Positions 48,642 through 57,600 of a stretch of DNA of 64,000 nt are shown one piece after another (within the stretch, counting starts at the first letter, position 1; every line of letters starts with the position of its first letter). The notes below the pieces were generated by a model. It ran no database searches. It was not told where the DNA came from and saw only the letters and a program-made list of their open reading frames with translations. The DNA is taken from positions 190,646 to 254,645 of the forward strand of contig JBFMDH010000008.1 in NCBI GenBank assembly GCA_040754075.1, written 5' to 3'. The DNA is from Acidobacteriota bacterium (lineage in GTDB: Bacteria > Acidobacteriota > Blastocatellia > UBA7656). A program made the translations under genes and the position numbers.

Positions 48642-49589
48642 TTATGTCAGCATCTTTTTTGCCCGGAGATTTTTTTTGAGAATTTTTTCGGCTTCGTCAA
48701 TGACGCGAAACCTGAGCGATTCAGGTTCTAAAATTTGTACCTGTGCGCCCCAACTCATTAACCAATTCCAGACTTCGTTTTCATGGTGAACTCTGAGAGT
48801 TACCAATAAACCTTCAGCGGTGCTTTGCATCTCATCGACGTAATACGAGCGCCACTCGCGAACCCAGTTTTCAATCGCTTTATCGAACAGGGCGCGAATG
48901 ATGATTTGTCGTTCATCGCGTTCGATTTGTTCAAGGGTAAAATCCGCCGGACGGATAAAGGTTTTATCGAGCAAGGTGAGCGATTCGATTCTATCCAAAC
49001 GAAAATTGCGAAACGCCTGCCGCAGGTGGCAATGGGCGACCAGATACCAGTTGCCTGTGTAATGCACCAACCCATAAGGGTCAACCTCGCGTGAAGATTG
49101 TTCAGGCGAATATCGCCCATTATAAACGATGTGGGTGGTTCGGGATTCGATAATGGCGCGGCGCAATTTCCTTAAATTATCGTTTTCTTCGTGATTGACG
49201 CCCATTGGCACAAGTTCGATGCTGTTTTGTAAAAAGCGCACCTCTTCGCGGCGTTTGGTTGAAAGCACCGTTTCAATTTTGCGGCTTGCGGATTGGGCGG
49301 CGGTTTTGTATTGCGAATCGAAATGGTCGGCGACGAAATGGCTGCCCAGAATTAACATGGTGGCTTCATCGGTTGAAAAACTGAGTGGCGGCAAAAAATA
49401 ACCTTCCATCAAAGCGTAGCCTTGACCGGGAAGCGAAATCACCGGGACGCCGGTTTCGCAAAGCGCCTGAATATCGCGATAGACGGTGCGTTTGGTGATT
49501 GAAAATTTTTCGGCTAAATCTTCGGCGCGGCGAATGCCACCGCGTTGCAGTTCAAAAACCAGGGCGAGCAATCGGTCTGTACGATTCAT
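48642..49589 (-). CDS. YafY-family transcriptional regulator with WYL domain
   Basis: The 315-residue product has an N-terminal winged helix (about 1-60, LLALVFELQRGGIRRAEDLA and ITKRTVYRDIQALCETGVP) and a WYL domain (about 130-215, HIVYNGRYSPE…VDPYGLVHYTGNWYLVAHC), followed by a WCX-like C-terminal region. WYL regulators bind small ligands or nucleic acids and often control adjacent genes, here the DinB gene. The promoter hexamers end nine bases before the ATG, so the transcript may be leaderless. Confidence 0.9.
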   Translation of the reverse strand: MNRTDRLLALVFELQRGGIRRAEDLAEKFSITKRTVYRDIQALCETGVPVISLPGQGYALMEGYFLPPLSFSTDEATMLILGSHFVADHFDSQYKTAAQSASRKIETVLSTKRREEVRFLQNSIELVPMGVNHEENDNLRKLRRAIIESRTTHIVYNGRYSPEQSSREVDPYGLVHYTGNWYLVAHCHLRQAFRNFRLDRIESLTLLDKTFIRPADFTLEQIERDERQIIIRALFDKAIENWVREWRSYYVDEMQSTAEGLLVTLRVHHENEVWNWLMSWGAQVQILEPESLRFRVIDEAEKILKKNLRAKKMLT

Positions 49590-49597
49590 AGGCTGTC

Positions 49598-49627
49598 ATT
49601 ATCTTTATTGTCAATTGCGTCCGTCAA
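49598..49627 (-). promoter_or_regulatory. Promoter of the YafY-type gene, possibly leaderless
   Basis: On the minus strand TTGACG (49622-49627), an 18-nt spacer and GATAAT (49598-49603) end only 8 nt before the ATG at 49589. No Shine-Dalgarno fits between them. Confidence 0.5.
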
Positions 49628-49891
49628 TTCATCTTGCAAAGGCGATAAGTATACGGACGAATGTAACCTCAACGTTTGTTCGGCTGGTTTGACTCGATTC
49701 CACCAACTGTTTTTTTCATGCAGATTGGTCGGGGAAATCATGGCGCTACTGATCAAGGATGGCTTCACGCCGCGTCCGCTGAGAAATTCACCTTGAAAAT
49801 CAGCTCAAGCTTTTCCGCAAGCTGCCCGCCCGTTCGGCAATTGGTTTTTTAAGCGAACCTGGAAAGATTAAGGCTCAGACTTTTATGGAGA

Positions 49892-49925
49892 TTGTACAGA
49901 ATTCGAGGCAATTGTTATGCTGTAC
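49892..49925 (+). promoter_or_regulatory. Possible promoter with inverted repeat
   Basis: TTGTAC (49892-49897), an 18-nt spacer and TATGCT (49916-49921) resemble a promoter. The hexamers lie inside an inverted repeat GTACAG/CTGTAC (49894-49899 with 49920-49925), which could be an operator. The kinase start lies about 130 nt downstream. Confidence 0.35.
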
Positions 49926-50053
49926 GCGCTTTGGGGGGGAATCGCTTGCAGGGCACGCAGGTTCTGAAACTGGCTTTGTAAATATCGCTATTTCATAGGC
50001 TGTTTTGAATCACCCCGGAGGGTATCTTTTTCAAGTGTGTTGACTGACTGGTG

Positions 50054-53000
50054 ATGGGCAAAGGGAAAATGACCAACCGCTTTTATATTGCTCTAACAGG
50101 ATTCATTTTATCGGGGTGGGTTTGCTCATATGCCCTTTCACAAAGTGTCAAATTTTCGACGTTAAACACTGGCACCCCGTCAACGGGGACATCGTTACGA
50201 GAAAGTCATACGCCTCCCGGCAATAAAAATTCGCCGCGAAGGAGTCAACTCTCCCCTTATCATTTCGATGTGTGGACGACCGACAACGGCTTGCCACAAA
50301 ATTCGATCAACAGCATTCTGCAAAGTCGCGATGGCTATTTGTGGTTCACAACTTATGACGGACTGGTGCGCTATGATGGCGTGCAGTTTACCGTCTTCAA
50401 TGCCGGGAATACGCCTGAGTTGAAAAGCAGTCGGTTTAGTCACCTGTTTGAAGACCGTGACGGTTACCTGTGGGTGAATACCGAAGCCAATCAACTCATA
50501 CGCTACAAAGATGGTGAGTTTGTGACCTTCAGTAAAGAGGACGGGCTGACGGGAACCTTGATTTTGCAAATCCGGCAGGATGAGGGCAGTCCGCTTCTGG
50601 TGCATAGCGAAAGCGATGTGGTTTATCTGAAAGATGGAAGATTCTTTGCCCAAGACCCCTCTTCACCTCGATTGTATAACGATTTTGGCTACCCGGTTCG
50701 CTCAGGAGCGGTCTGGCATCTCGATGAAACCGGATTGCATCGCCTTGAACAGGGGCGCGTCACTGCCCATGCATGGATAAGTGGACTGACGTCGCGCGAC
50801 ATCAAAGTGGTCTTTGAAGACCGTCAAGGAGTTTTGTGGGTTGGCGCGTCGCGAGGCTTATTATTGCGATTCAAAGATGGCGCTTTCAATTATTATTCGC
50901 AAAAAGATGGGTTACCCGATAATCGCATCAATGTGCTTTGCGATGACCGGCAGGGGAATCTCTGGATTGGGACTTCAAACGGGGGGGTATATCGCTTCAA
51001 AGATAATCAGTTCACCTCCTATACAACGACGAACGGATTGGCAGGTAACGAAATCCTGTCGCTTTATGAAGACCGCGAAGGCATTTTATGGATTGGTTCA
51101 ACCGGCGGTCTCAGCCGTTTGCGTGACAATATCATTACTTCATACGCCGTTGAAGATGGACTGACAGCAAATAATACTTATCCGATTTGCCTGGACAATG
51201 AAGGCACCATCTGGATAGGCACCTGGCCGGGACTGACGAAATATCAAGCCGGGATTTTTACTCGGTGCGGCGAGCAATATGGAGTAGCAAAAGAACTGGT
51301 GACCTCACTGATGAGGGATAAAGAAGGAAGCATGTGGATAGGGTGTTGGGGCGGCGGCGCGCGACGTTACCAAGATGGTGTGGTGACTGCCTATATGATG
51401 AAGGATGGGCTTCCCGATAATGTCGTGCGGGCAATTCGGCAGGATAAACAGGGAACGATTTGGATAGGCACGCAGAATGGTCTGGCAAAATATCAACAAG
51501 GCGCATTCACCATTTACACAACCAAAGACGGGCTTCCCGGAAATACCATCAATGTGATTTATGAAGACCGGGACGGACATTTGTGGATTGGTACGCAAAG
51601 CGGCGTTTGCCAGTTGAAAGATGGACAATTTAGTTCATATGCAGGAATTGATGGACTATCCGGTCATATCATCCGGGCGATTTATGAGGATCGTGATGGG
51701 GTGTTCTGGTTTGGCACTTATGATGCGGGATTGGTTCGATACAAAGATGGCAACTTCACCAGAATAACCGTGAAAGAAGGTTTATTTAATAACGGGGTAT
51801 TTCAAATTCTGGAAGACGCCAAAAGTAATTTCTGGATGAGTTGCAATCTGGGAATTTATCGGGTCAATAAAGGCGAATTGAATGATTATGCCGAAGGTCG
51901 CGGCAAAACCGTGACGGCGATTCCCTATGGCAAACGCGACGGCATGTTGAATTCCGAATGCAATGGCGGCGGGCAGCCTGCGGGGGTCGCCGCTCTTGAT
52001 GGTAAATTATGGTTCCCAACTCAAGGAGGCGTCGCTGTGGTTGACCCTGAAGCTGTACCCATTAGCGCGCAACCGCCTTCGGTGATGATCGAGAAATTTC
52101 TGGTTGATAACCGGGCGACCAGCTTTCGCCAGTTTGTAGAGATTCCCGCAGATACTGAGAATTTTGAAATTCATTACACCGGTTTGAGTTTCATTATGTC
52201 CGAGCGCCTCAAATTCAAATATCAGCTGGAAGGTTGGGATACGGACTGGGTGGATGCGGACACGCGACGGGTAGCTTACTATACACACGTTACCCCCGGA
52301 CGTTACACCTTTCGAGTGATTGCGGCAAATCGCGACGGCGTTTGGAATTTGCAGGGCGCAAGTGTGCAACTTCACCTCGTCCCGCCATTTTGGAAAACCG
52401 GTTGGTTCTATTCATTGGTATTGGTCAGCGCCGCCGGACTAATCTGGTTAAGCATCTGGCTGCGTATCAAACGGCTGGAAAAAGCCCGGTTGGCACAGGA
52501 AGCTTTCTCGCAACAACTGATTAAATCACAGGAATCCGAACGGCAGCGCATCGCCGCTGAGTTGCACGATAGTCTTGGGCAACATTTACTGATAATCAAA
52601 AATTCGGCATTGCTCGGACTCCATCTGTCGCAACCCGAAGCGCGCGGCAGGGAACAGCTTGATGATATTTCCGCTACCGCTTCACAGGCTATCGAAGAGG
52701 TACGCGAAATATCATACAATCTGCGCCCCTATCAACTGGATGATTTGGGGTTGAGCAAAGCGATTGAATCGATCATCGCTAAAGTTGCAGCATCCTGTGA
52801 AATCGAAATTATTTCGCAAATCCCATCTCTTGACGGCAGGTTTTTGCCGGAAGCCGAGATTAATCTGTATCGCATCATCCAGGAATGTCTGAACAATATT
52901 GTCAAACATTCAGCAGCCACACAGGCAAAAATTATTATTGAAACCAATGGACAGTTGATTGAACTGTTTATTCAGGATAATGGTCGGGGTTTCAATATCG

Positions 53001-53158
53001 AAAAAAAACTCGGTCAGGAACGCGAAGGGTTCGGGTTGCAAGGCATTGCCGAACGCGCCCGTATGCTTGGCGCAAAACTGGATATTCAATCGACAGTCGG
53101 ACAGGGAACGACAGTAACCCTGGGTATCGAGGCGAACAATAGGAGATATGGAAAATAA
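50054..53158 (+). CDS. Propeller-type sensor histidine kinase (second)
   Basis: About 1034 residues. After a signal sequence (FYIALTGFILSGWVCSYA) come about fourteen propeller repeats of the form 'L-x-E-D-R-x-G-x-L-W-I-G' (for example NVIYEDRDGHLWIGTQSG and SLYEDREGILWIGSTGG). A Y_Y_Y-type domain follows (about 680-775), then a transmembrane helix and a HisKA_3 domain with RQRIAAELHDSLGQHL carrying the phospho-accepting His. The ATPase domain has NNIVKHSAAT, DNGRGFN and GFGLQGIAER. ATG 50054 is used; GTG 50051 and ATG 50069 are alternatives. The stop overlaps the regulator at 53148 by 11 bp, so the two are a coupled pair. The ligand is unknown. Confidence 0.92.
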   Translation: MGKGKMTNRFYIALTGFILSGWVCSYALSQSVKFSTLNTGTPSTGTSLRESHTPPGNKNSPRRSQLSPYHFDVWTTDNGLPQNSINSILQSRDGYLWFTTYDGLVRYDGVQFTVFNAGNTPELKSSRFSHLFEDRDGYLWVNTEANQLIRYKDGEFVTFSKEDGLTGTLILQIRQDEGSPLLVHSESDVVYLKDGRFFAQDPSSPRLYNDFGYPVRSGAVWHLDETGLHRLEQGRVTAHAWISGLTSRDIKVVFEDRQGVLWVGASRGLLLRFKDGAFNYYSQKDGLPDNRINVLCDDRQGNLWIGTSNGGVYRFKDNQFTSYTTTNGLAGNEILSLYEDREGILWIGSTGGLSRLRDNIITSYAVEDGLTANNTYPICLDNEGTIWIGTWPGLTKYQAGIFTRCGEQYGVAKELVTSLMRDKEGSMWIGCWGGGARRYQDGVVTAYMMKDGLPDNVVRAIRQDKQGTIWIGTQNGLAKYQQGAFTIYTTKDGLPGNTINVIYEDRDGHLWIGTQSGVCQLKDGQFSSYAGIDGLSGHIIRAIYEDRDGVFWFGTYDAGLVRYKDGNFTRITVKEGLFNNGVFQILEDAKSNFWMSCNLGIYRVNKGELNDYAEGRGKTVTAIPYGKRDGMLNSECNGGGQPAGVAALDGKLWFPTQGGVAVVDPEAVPISAQPPSVMIEKFLVDNRATSFRQFVEIPADTENFEIHYTGLSFIMSERLKFKYQLEGWDTDWVDADTRRVAYYTHVTPGRYTFRVIAANRDGVWNLQGASVQLHLVPPFWKTGWFYSLVLVSAAGLIWLSIWLRIKRLEKARLAQEAFSQQLIKSQESERQRIAAELHDSLGQHLLIIKNSALLGLHLSQPEARGREQLDDISATASQAIEEVREISYNLRPYQLDDLGLSKAIESIIAKVAASCEIEIISQIPSLDGRFLPEAEINLYRIIQECLNNIVKHSAATQAKIIIETNGQLIELFIQDNGRGFNIEKKLGQEREGFGLQGIAERARMLGAKLDIQSTVGQGTTVTLGIEANNRRYGK

Positions 53159-53801
53159 CATCCGCATACTGATTGCTGACGATCATCCCATCTTTCGTAA
53201 AGGATTGCGCCAGGTGATTGAGATGGAAAGCGGCATGAAGGTCGTAGCCGAAGCCGAAAACGGCAAGCGCGCGCTTGAACAGATTCGTGAAGCGCGCCCG
53301 GATGTCGCAGTGCTGGATATTCATATGCCTGAAATGAGCGGGTTTGAATTAGTGCAGGCTTTGCGCGCCCAGGGTCTCGCCGTTGAAATCATTTTTCTCA
53401 CCATGCATAAAGCCGAAGATATGTTTAATGCGGCGATTGATAATGGGGTGAAAGGCTATGTGCTTAAAGACAGCGCCGTCACGGATATTGTTGGCAGCAT
53501 CAAAGCGGTCATGCAGGGGCAGCCGTATATCAGTCCGCAGCTTTCGGGGTTTCTGCTCAACCGCAGTGCCAGAGCCGACAGTTTGCGCCGCGAAAAACCG
53601 CAACTCGATGACCTGACGCCTGCCGAACGGCGTGTGCTCAAAATGCTTGCCGAATACAAAACCAGCAAACAGATTGCTGATGAATTAAACATCCACTGGC
53701 GAACCGTTGATAATCATCGCGCCAATATCTGCCAGAAGTTGGGACTCAGCGGCAGCCACGCGCTGATGAAATTCGCGATTGAACACAAATCCGAAATTTA
53801 A
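53148..53801 (+). CDS. NarL/FixJ-family response regulator (second)
   Basis: The 217-residue product has a receiver domain with ILIADDHP, phospho-acceptor Asp57 in VAVLDIHMPEM and Lys107 in YVLKDSA. A LuxR-type helix-turn-helix follows near residues 155-212 (LTPAERRVLKMLAEYKTSKQ and WRTVDNHRANICQKL). AGGAG lies within the end of the kinase gene, 4 nt before the ATG, and the two genes overlap by 11 bp. It should be the cognate regulator of the second propeller kinase. Confidence 0.94.
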   Translation: MENNIRILIADDHPIFRKGLRQVIEMESGMKVVAEAENGKRALEQIREARPDVAVLDIHMPEMSGFELVQALRAQGLAVEIIFLTMHKAEDMFNAAIDNGVKGYVLKDSAVTDIVGSIKAVMQGQPYISPQLSGFLLNRSARADSLRREKPQLDDLTPAERRVLKMLAEYKTSKQIADELNIHWRTVDNHRANICQKLGLSGSHALMKFAIEHKSEI

Positions 53802-54009
53802 GCCCGTAAGCATTAATCAGACCTTGGCTGAGGCAATAGATGGACTGGAATCGGAGCCTGTTTGAATACTTTTCAATCAAGCTCTTCCAAAATATAACCA
53901 CCAACCTGATGTGAATCATTAACCCCTGCAATTTTCTGACGACAAGTAAAAAATGAGTAATATTACCTAAGAAAATTGTGTAATCCCCTTTATTCAAATT
54001 GCCTGTAAA

Positions 54010-54417
54010 TTGTCGCATACTGGCGACGTGAGCAAACTGCTTAAGCTGTTGATTATTGATGACAGCCCCAGGTTTCGCAGGGCAATCAAGCAGGTTGTCA
54101 ACGATCTTGTCAGTGAAATTCATGAATACTCTGATGGAGCGGATGCTTTGACGGCATATGCCGCGCACCGCCCTGATTGGGTCTTAATGGATATTCGTAT
54201 GAAAAAGATCGACGGACTTTCAGCTACCCGTCAAATTAAAAAGTCATACCCGGATGCCCTTATTGCCATCATTTCAATCGGCAAAGATGAAGCAATCCGC
54301 GAGGCTGCGCTTTTGGCGGGCGCCTGTGCCTTTATCGCCAAGGACAATCTTTTTGAATTGCGGAATTTGCTCATCGAAAACCTTGAGAAACCAACAAAAC
54401 CGACAGGATTGCAGTAG
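54010..54417 (+). CDS. Single-domain response regulator
   Basis: The 135-residue product is a stand-alone receiver: LLIIDDSPRFRRA, phospho-acceptor Asp in WVLMDIRMKK near residue 62, and Lys in FIAKDNL near residue 115, so all switch residues are present. There is no output domain. The start is uncertain: TTG 54010 or GTG 54028, neither with a good Shine-Dalgarno. An inverted repeat CAATTTTCT/AGAAAATTG lies about 40-80 nt upstream. It may take phosphate from a neighbouring kinase and sits just before the giant HYR protein gene. Confidence 0.8.
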   Translation: MSHTGDVSKLLKLLIIDDSPRFRRAIKQVVNDLVSEIHEYSDGADALTAYAAHRPDWVLMDIRMKKIDGLSATRQIKKSYPDALIAIISIGKDEAIREAALLAGACAFIAKDNLFELRNLLIENLEKPTKPTGLQ

Positions 54418-54614
54418 CCATTCGACATAACGCCTGTCAGCAAATCTATAACCTTGCCGCTACCGAAAAGATGCGGCAGGCAGTATCGTCAAGCACAATT
54501 AAAAATTAGTGACAGCCACCAATCTGGTTATTGAAAATATTTGCTTTCGATGAACACAAGACCGAAACCACTATTCACCAACCACCAAAATTTCGCCACA
54601 GGGAGAATCCGAAA

Positions 54615-57600
54615 ATGAAATCTAATCCCCATTTCACACGGGTCATTTTATTAGCAGTTGTTTTAATCAGCGCGTGGTTATTGTCTCTCGCCGGTTTAAA
54701 ACTGGTAAATGCCGATACCGGGATAATCGAAAACAGTACCTATCATTTTTCCAACTCAACCGATGCCGGAGACCTCGACCCGGCAATGTTTTACGCTGTC
54801 TATACCGTCGATAACCTCGGCGACACGGGAGCGGGGACAGGAACAACCGGAGATTTTCGTTATTGTCTGTCACAGGCGAATGCTGCGGGAGGAAGTAACA
54901 CGATTAACTTCAGCGTGACGGGGACAATCAATTTATCGAGCGCGCTTCCGGCGATTAACAATGACCTGACGATTAATGGCCCGGGAGCGAATGCGTTGAC
55001 TATCAATGGGAATAATTTCGCGGTGGTTTTTAATATTTCCACCAATAAGACCGTCAATATCAATGGCGTGACGATTACCGGTGGCAACGGCACCAGTCTG
55101 GTTGCCGGTGGCATAGATAATTCAGGCAACCTGACCCTCAACGGGTGTCACATTACTGGCAATGCGGGAAAATTTGCCGGCGGTTTACAGAACTTAGGCA
55201 GCTTAACCGTTCTCAACAGTACCTTCTCTAACAATACGGCTACACTTACGGGGTTTAACAACGGGGGCGGGATTTCGCAAAGCAATAATGGAGTGATGCT
55301 TGTAACCAACACGACGATTAGTGGAAATCAAGCAACCGCTTTTGGCAATGCCAATGGCGGCATCTTGATATTTGATGGAACGGCAGTCATAACCAACAGC
55401 ACCATCACAGACAATAAAGGCGGGACGAACGATAGCGTCGGGGGCATAAGAAGAAACTTCGGTCTGGTGGTTGTGCGTAATTCGATTGTCGCGGCAAATC
55501 GCAACAATTCCACGGTGCCGGATGTTGGTGGCGGACTGACATCGCAGGGCTACAATCTGATTGGTAATGTCGGCGGCGAGGTGCTTTTTGATCAACCTGG
55601 TGATCAGACGGGAACCGGCGCTGCACCGCTTGACCCGCTTGTCGCCCCGCTCACCAATAACGGCGGAACCACACCCACCCATGCGCTTTATGGTGGCAGC
55701 CCTACAATTGATAAAGGTTTGAGTTTCGATTCAGTGATTGACCAACGTGGACTTGCACGCACCTTCGATGACCCGAATATCGCATCAGCCACCGGCGGCG
55801 ATAATACGGACATCGGAGCTTATGAAGCCCAGACTGTTTTGCCATCATTTGGAAATTATCCCAACACCAGTGTGCCGTTAGGCGCGAATACGACCATCAC
55901 GCCGAGCGCGCCGCCTTTTATGATGAGTCGCGTCAGTGTTTCAACATCAGCAAAATTTAAAGGGACGTTGACCGCCAATCCTGTGACCGGTGTAGTGCGG
56001 GTGACCAACGCCTATCCGTCAGGGATTTATACGCTAACCCTGAATGGATTCGGAGCCAACGGAGTGGGTAGGCGTTCGTTTACCCTGACGGTGCAAAGTG
56101 GCACGCCTTGCGAAAACCCTCTGGCTTTTACCTACGCGCCTGATGTTGCGCTCAACCCGTTTTCCAATTCGCTGGCGGTGGGGGATTTTAACGAAGACGG
56201 GCGTCAGGATTTTGTTGCCGGATATGATAGTCCCGACCCGGCTTCTGTACGCCTGGGTGATGGGGCAGGTAATTTTTCGGGTTCGACCACCGTTAGCGCC
56301 CAACCGTTTATTCGGGCAATTGTGGTGGGTGATTTTAACGAAGATGGCCATCAGGATTTGGGGCTTTCTAATAACAGTGTGCTTCGCAGTGTGTCCATTC
56401 GTCTTGGAGATGGAGCCGGAAATTTTTCAGGTACACTGAATGTGCCAACCGGAGCGATTCCAAATGCCGTGGCTATCGGAGATTTCAACGGTGATGGTCA
56501 TCAGGATTTAGCCACAGCCAATGAAATTGATAATACGGTTTCAATTCGATTTGGAGATGGTCAGGGGAATTTTTCGGGCACTTCGGAAATAGCCGTAGGC
56601 GAACGTCCATACTCTATCGCGGTCAGTGATTTTAATGGTGATGGCAAGCTGGATTTTGCCACTGCGAATTTAAATGGGAATGCGGCTTCAGTTCGTTTGG
56701 GAAATGGCGCGGGCAGTTTTGCGAATGCTCCCGATATTGCGCTGGGTGGATTTCAACAATTTGTCGTTGCGGGTGATTTCAATAGCGATAATAAACCCGA
56801 CCTCGCCATTGCGATGGTCAGCGTGAATGTCGTTGCCATTCGCCTCGGTGATGGCGCAGGTAATTTTTCGGGGATGACGAATGTCCCGGTCAGTTCAGGT
56901 CCAGCCTGCATCGCGCTTGGCGATTTCAATAATGACGCCAAACTCGATTTTGCGACCACCAATATTGGATTTGGTACGGTATCGGTGAGACTTGGTGATG
57001 GGTCGGGTAATTTCACAGGTTTTACTCCAACGAGCGAAGTAACCGTGAACCCCAACCCGCGATACCTGGCGGTTGCTGATTTTAATGGGGATGATTTCCA
57101 GGATTTTGTTGTTGTTCATTTCAACGCGCAGAATTCGGGAGCCATTCGTTTGAATAGCTCTTGTCCGCCACCCAATACGCCTCCGACAATCACAGCCGTC
57201 GCGCCATTATCGAGACAAAAGGCTGCGCCGGCGATCAACTCCAAAATTGCTGCGGTTAATGACGACGATCAAACGGCAAACACCTTAACAGTGACTGCGA
57301 CACCTTTATCCGGGACTGGCGTTTCCATCACTAACATCAGCGTCGCGGTCAATGGTGATGTCACGGCTGATGTCACGGCTGATTGCGGCGCAACCAATTC
57401 GACTTTCACGCTAACCGTTAGCGATGCTCAGTTGGCTTCTGCCACAGAGACGCTTACGGTTAATGTGACGCCAGAGACCACGCCTCCAGCAATCGAATGT
57501 CCAGCGAATATCACTCAATCGACGGACTTGAATCAATGCTTGGCGGTTGTCAATTACACATTGCCTGCTGCAAATGATAATTGCCCCGGCGTAGGCACGG

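Larger units (their letters stand above)
49590..50053. other. Intergenic region before the second propeller kinase
   Basis: No credible gene was found; open frames are short and lack initiation signals. It carries the YafY promoter at its left end and a promoter-like pair at 49892-49921. Confidence 0.5.
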
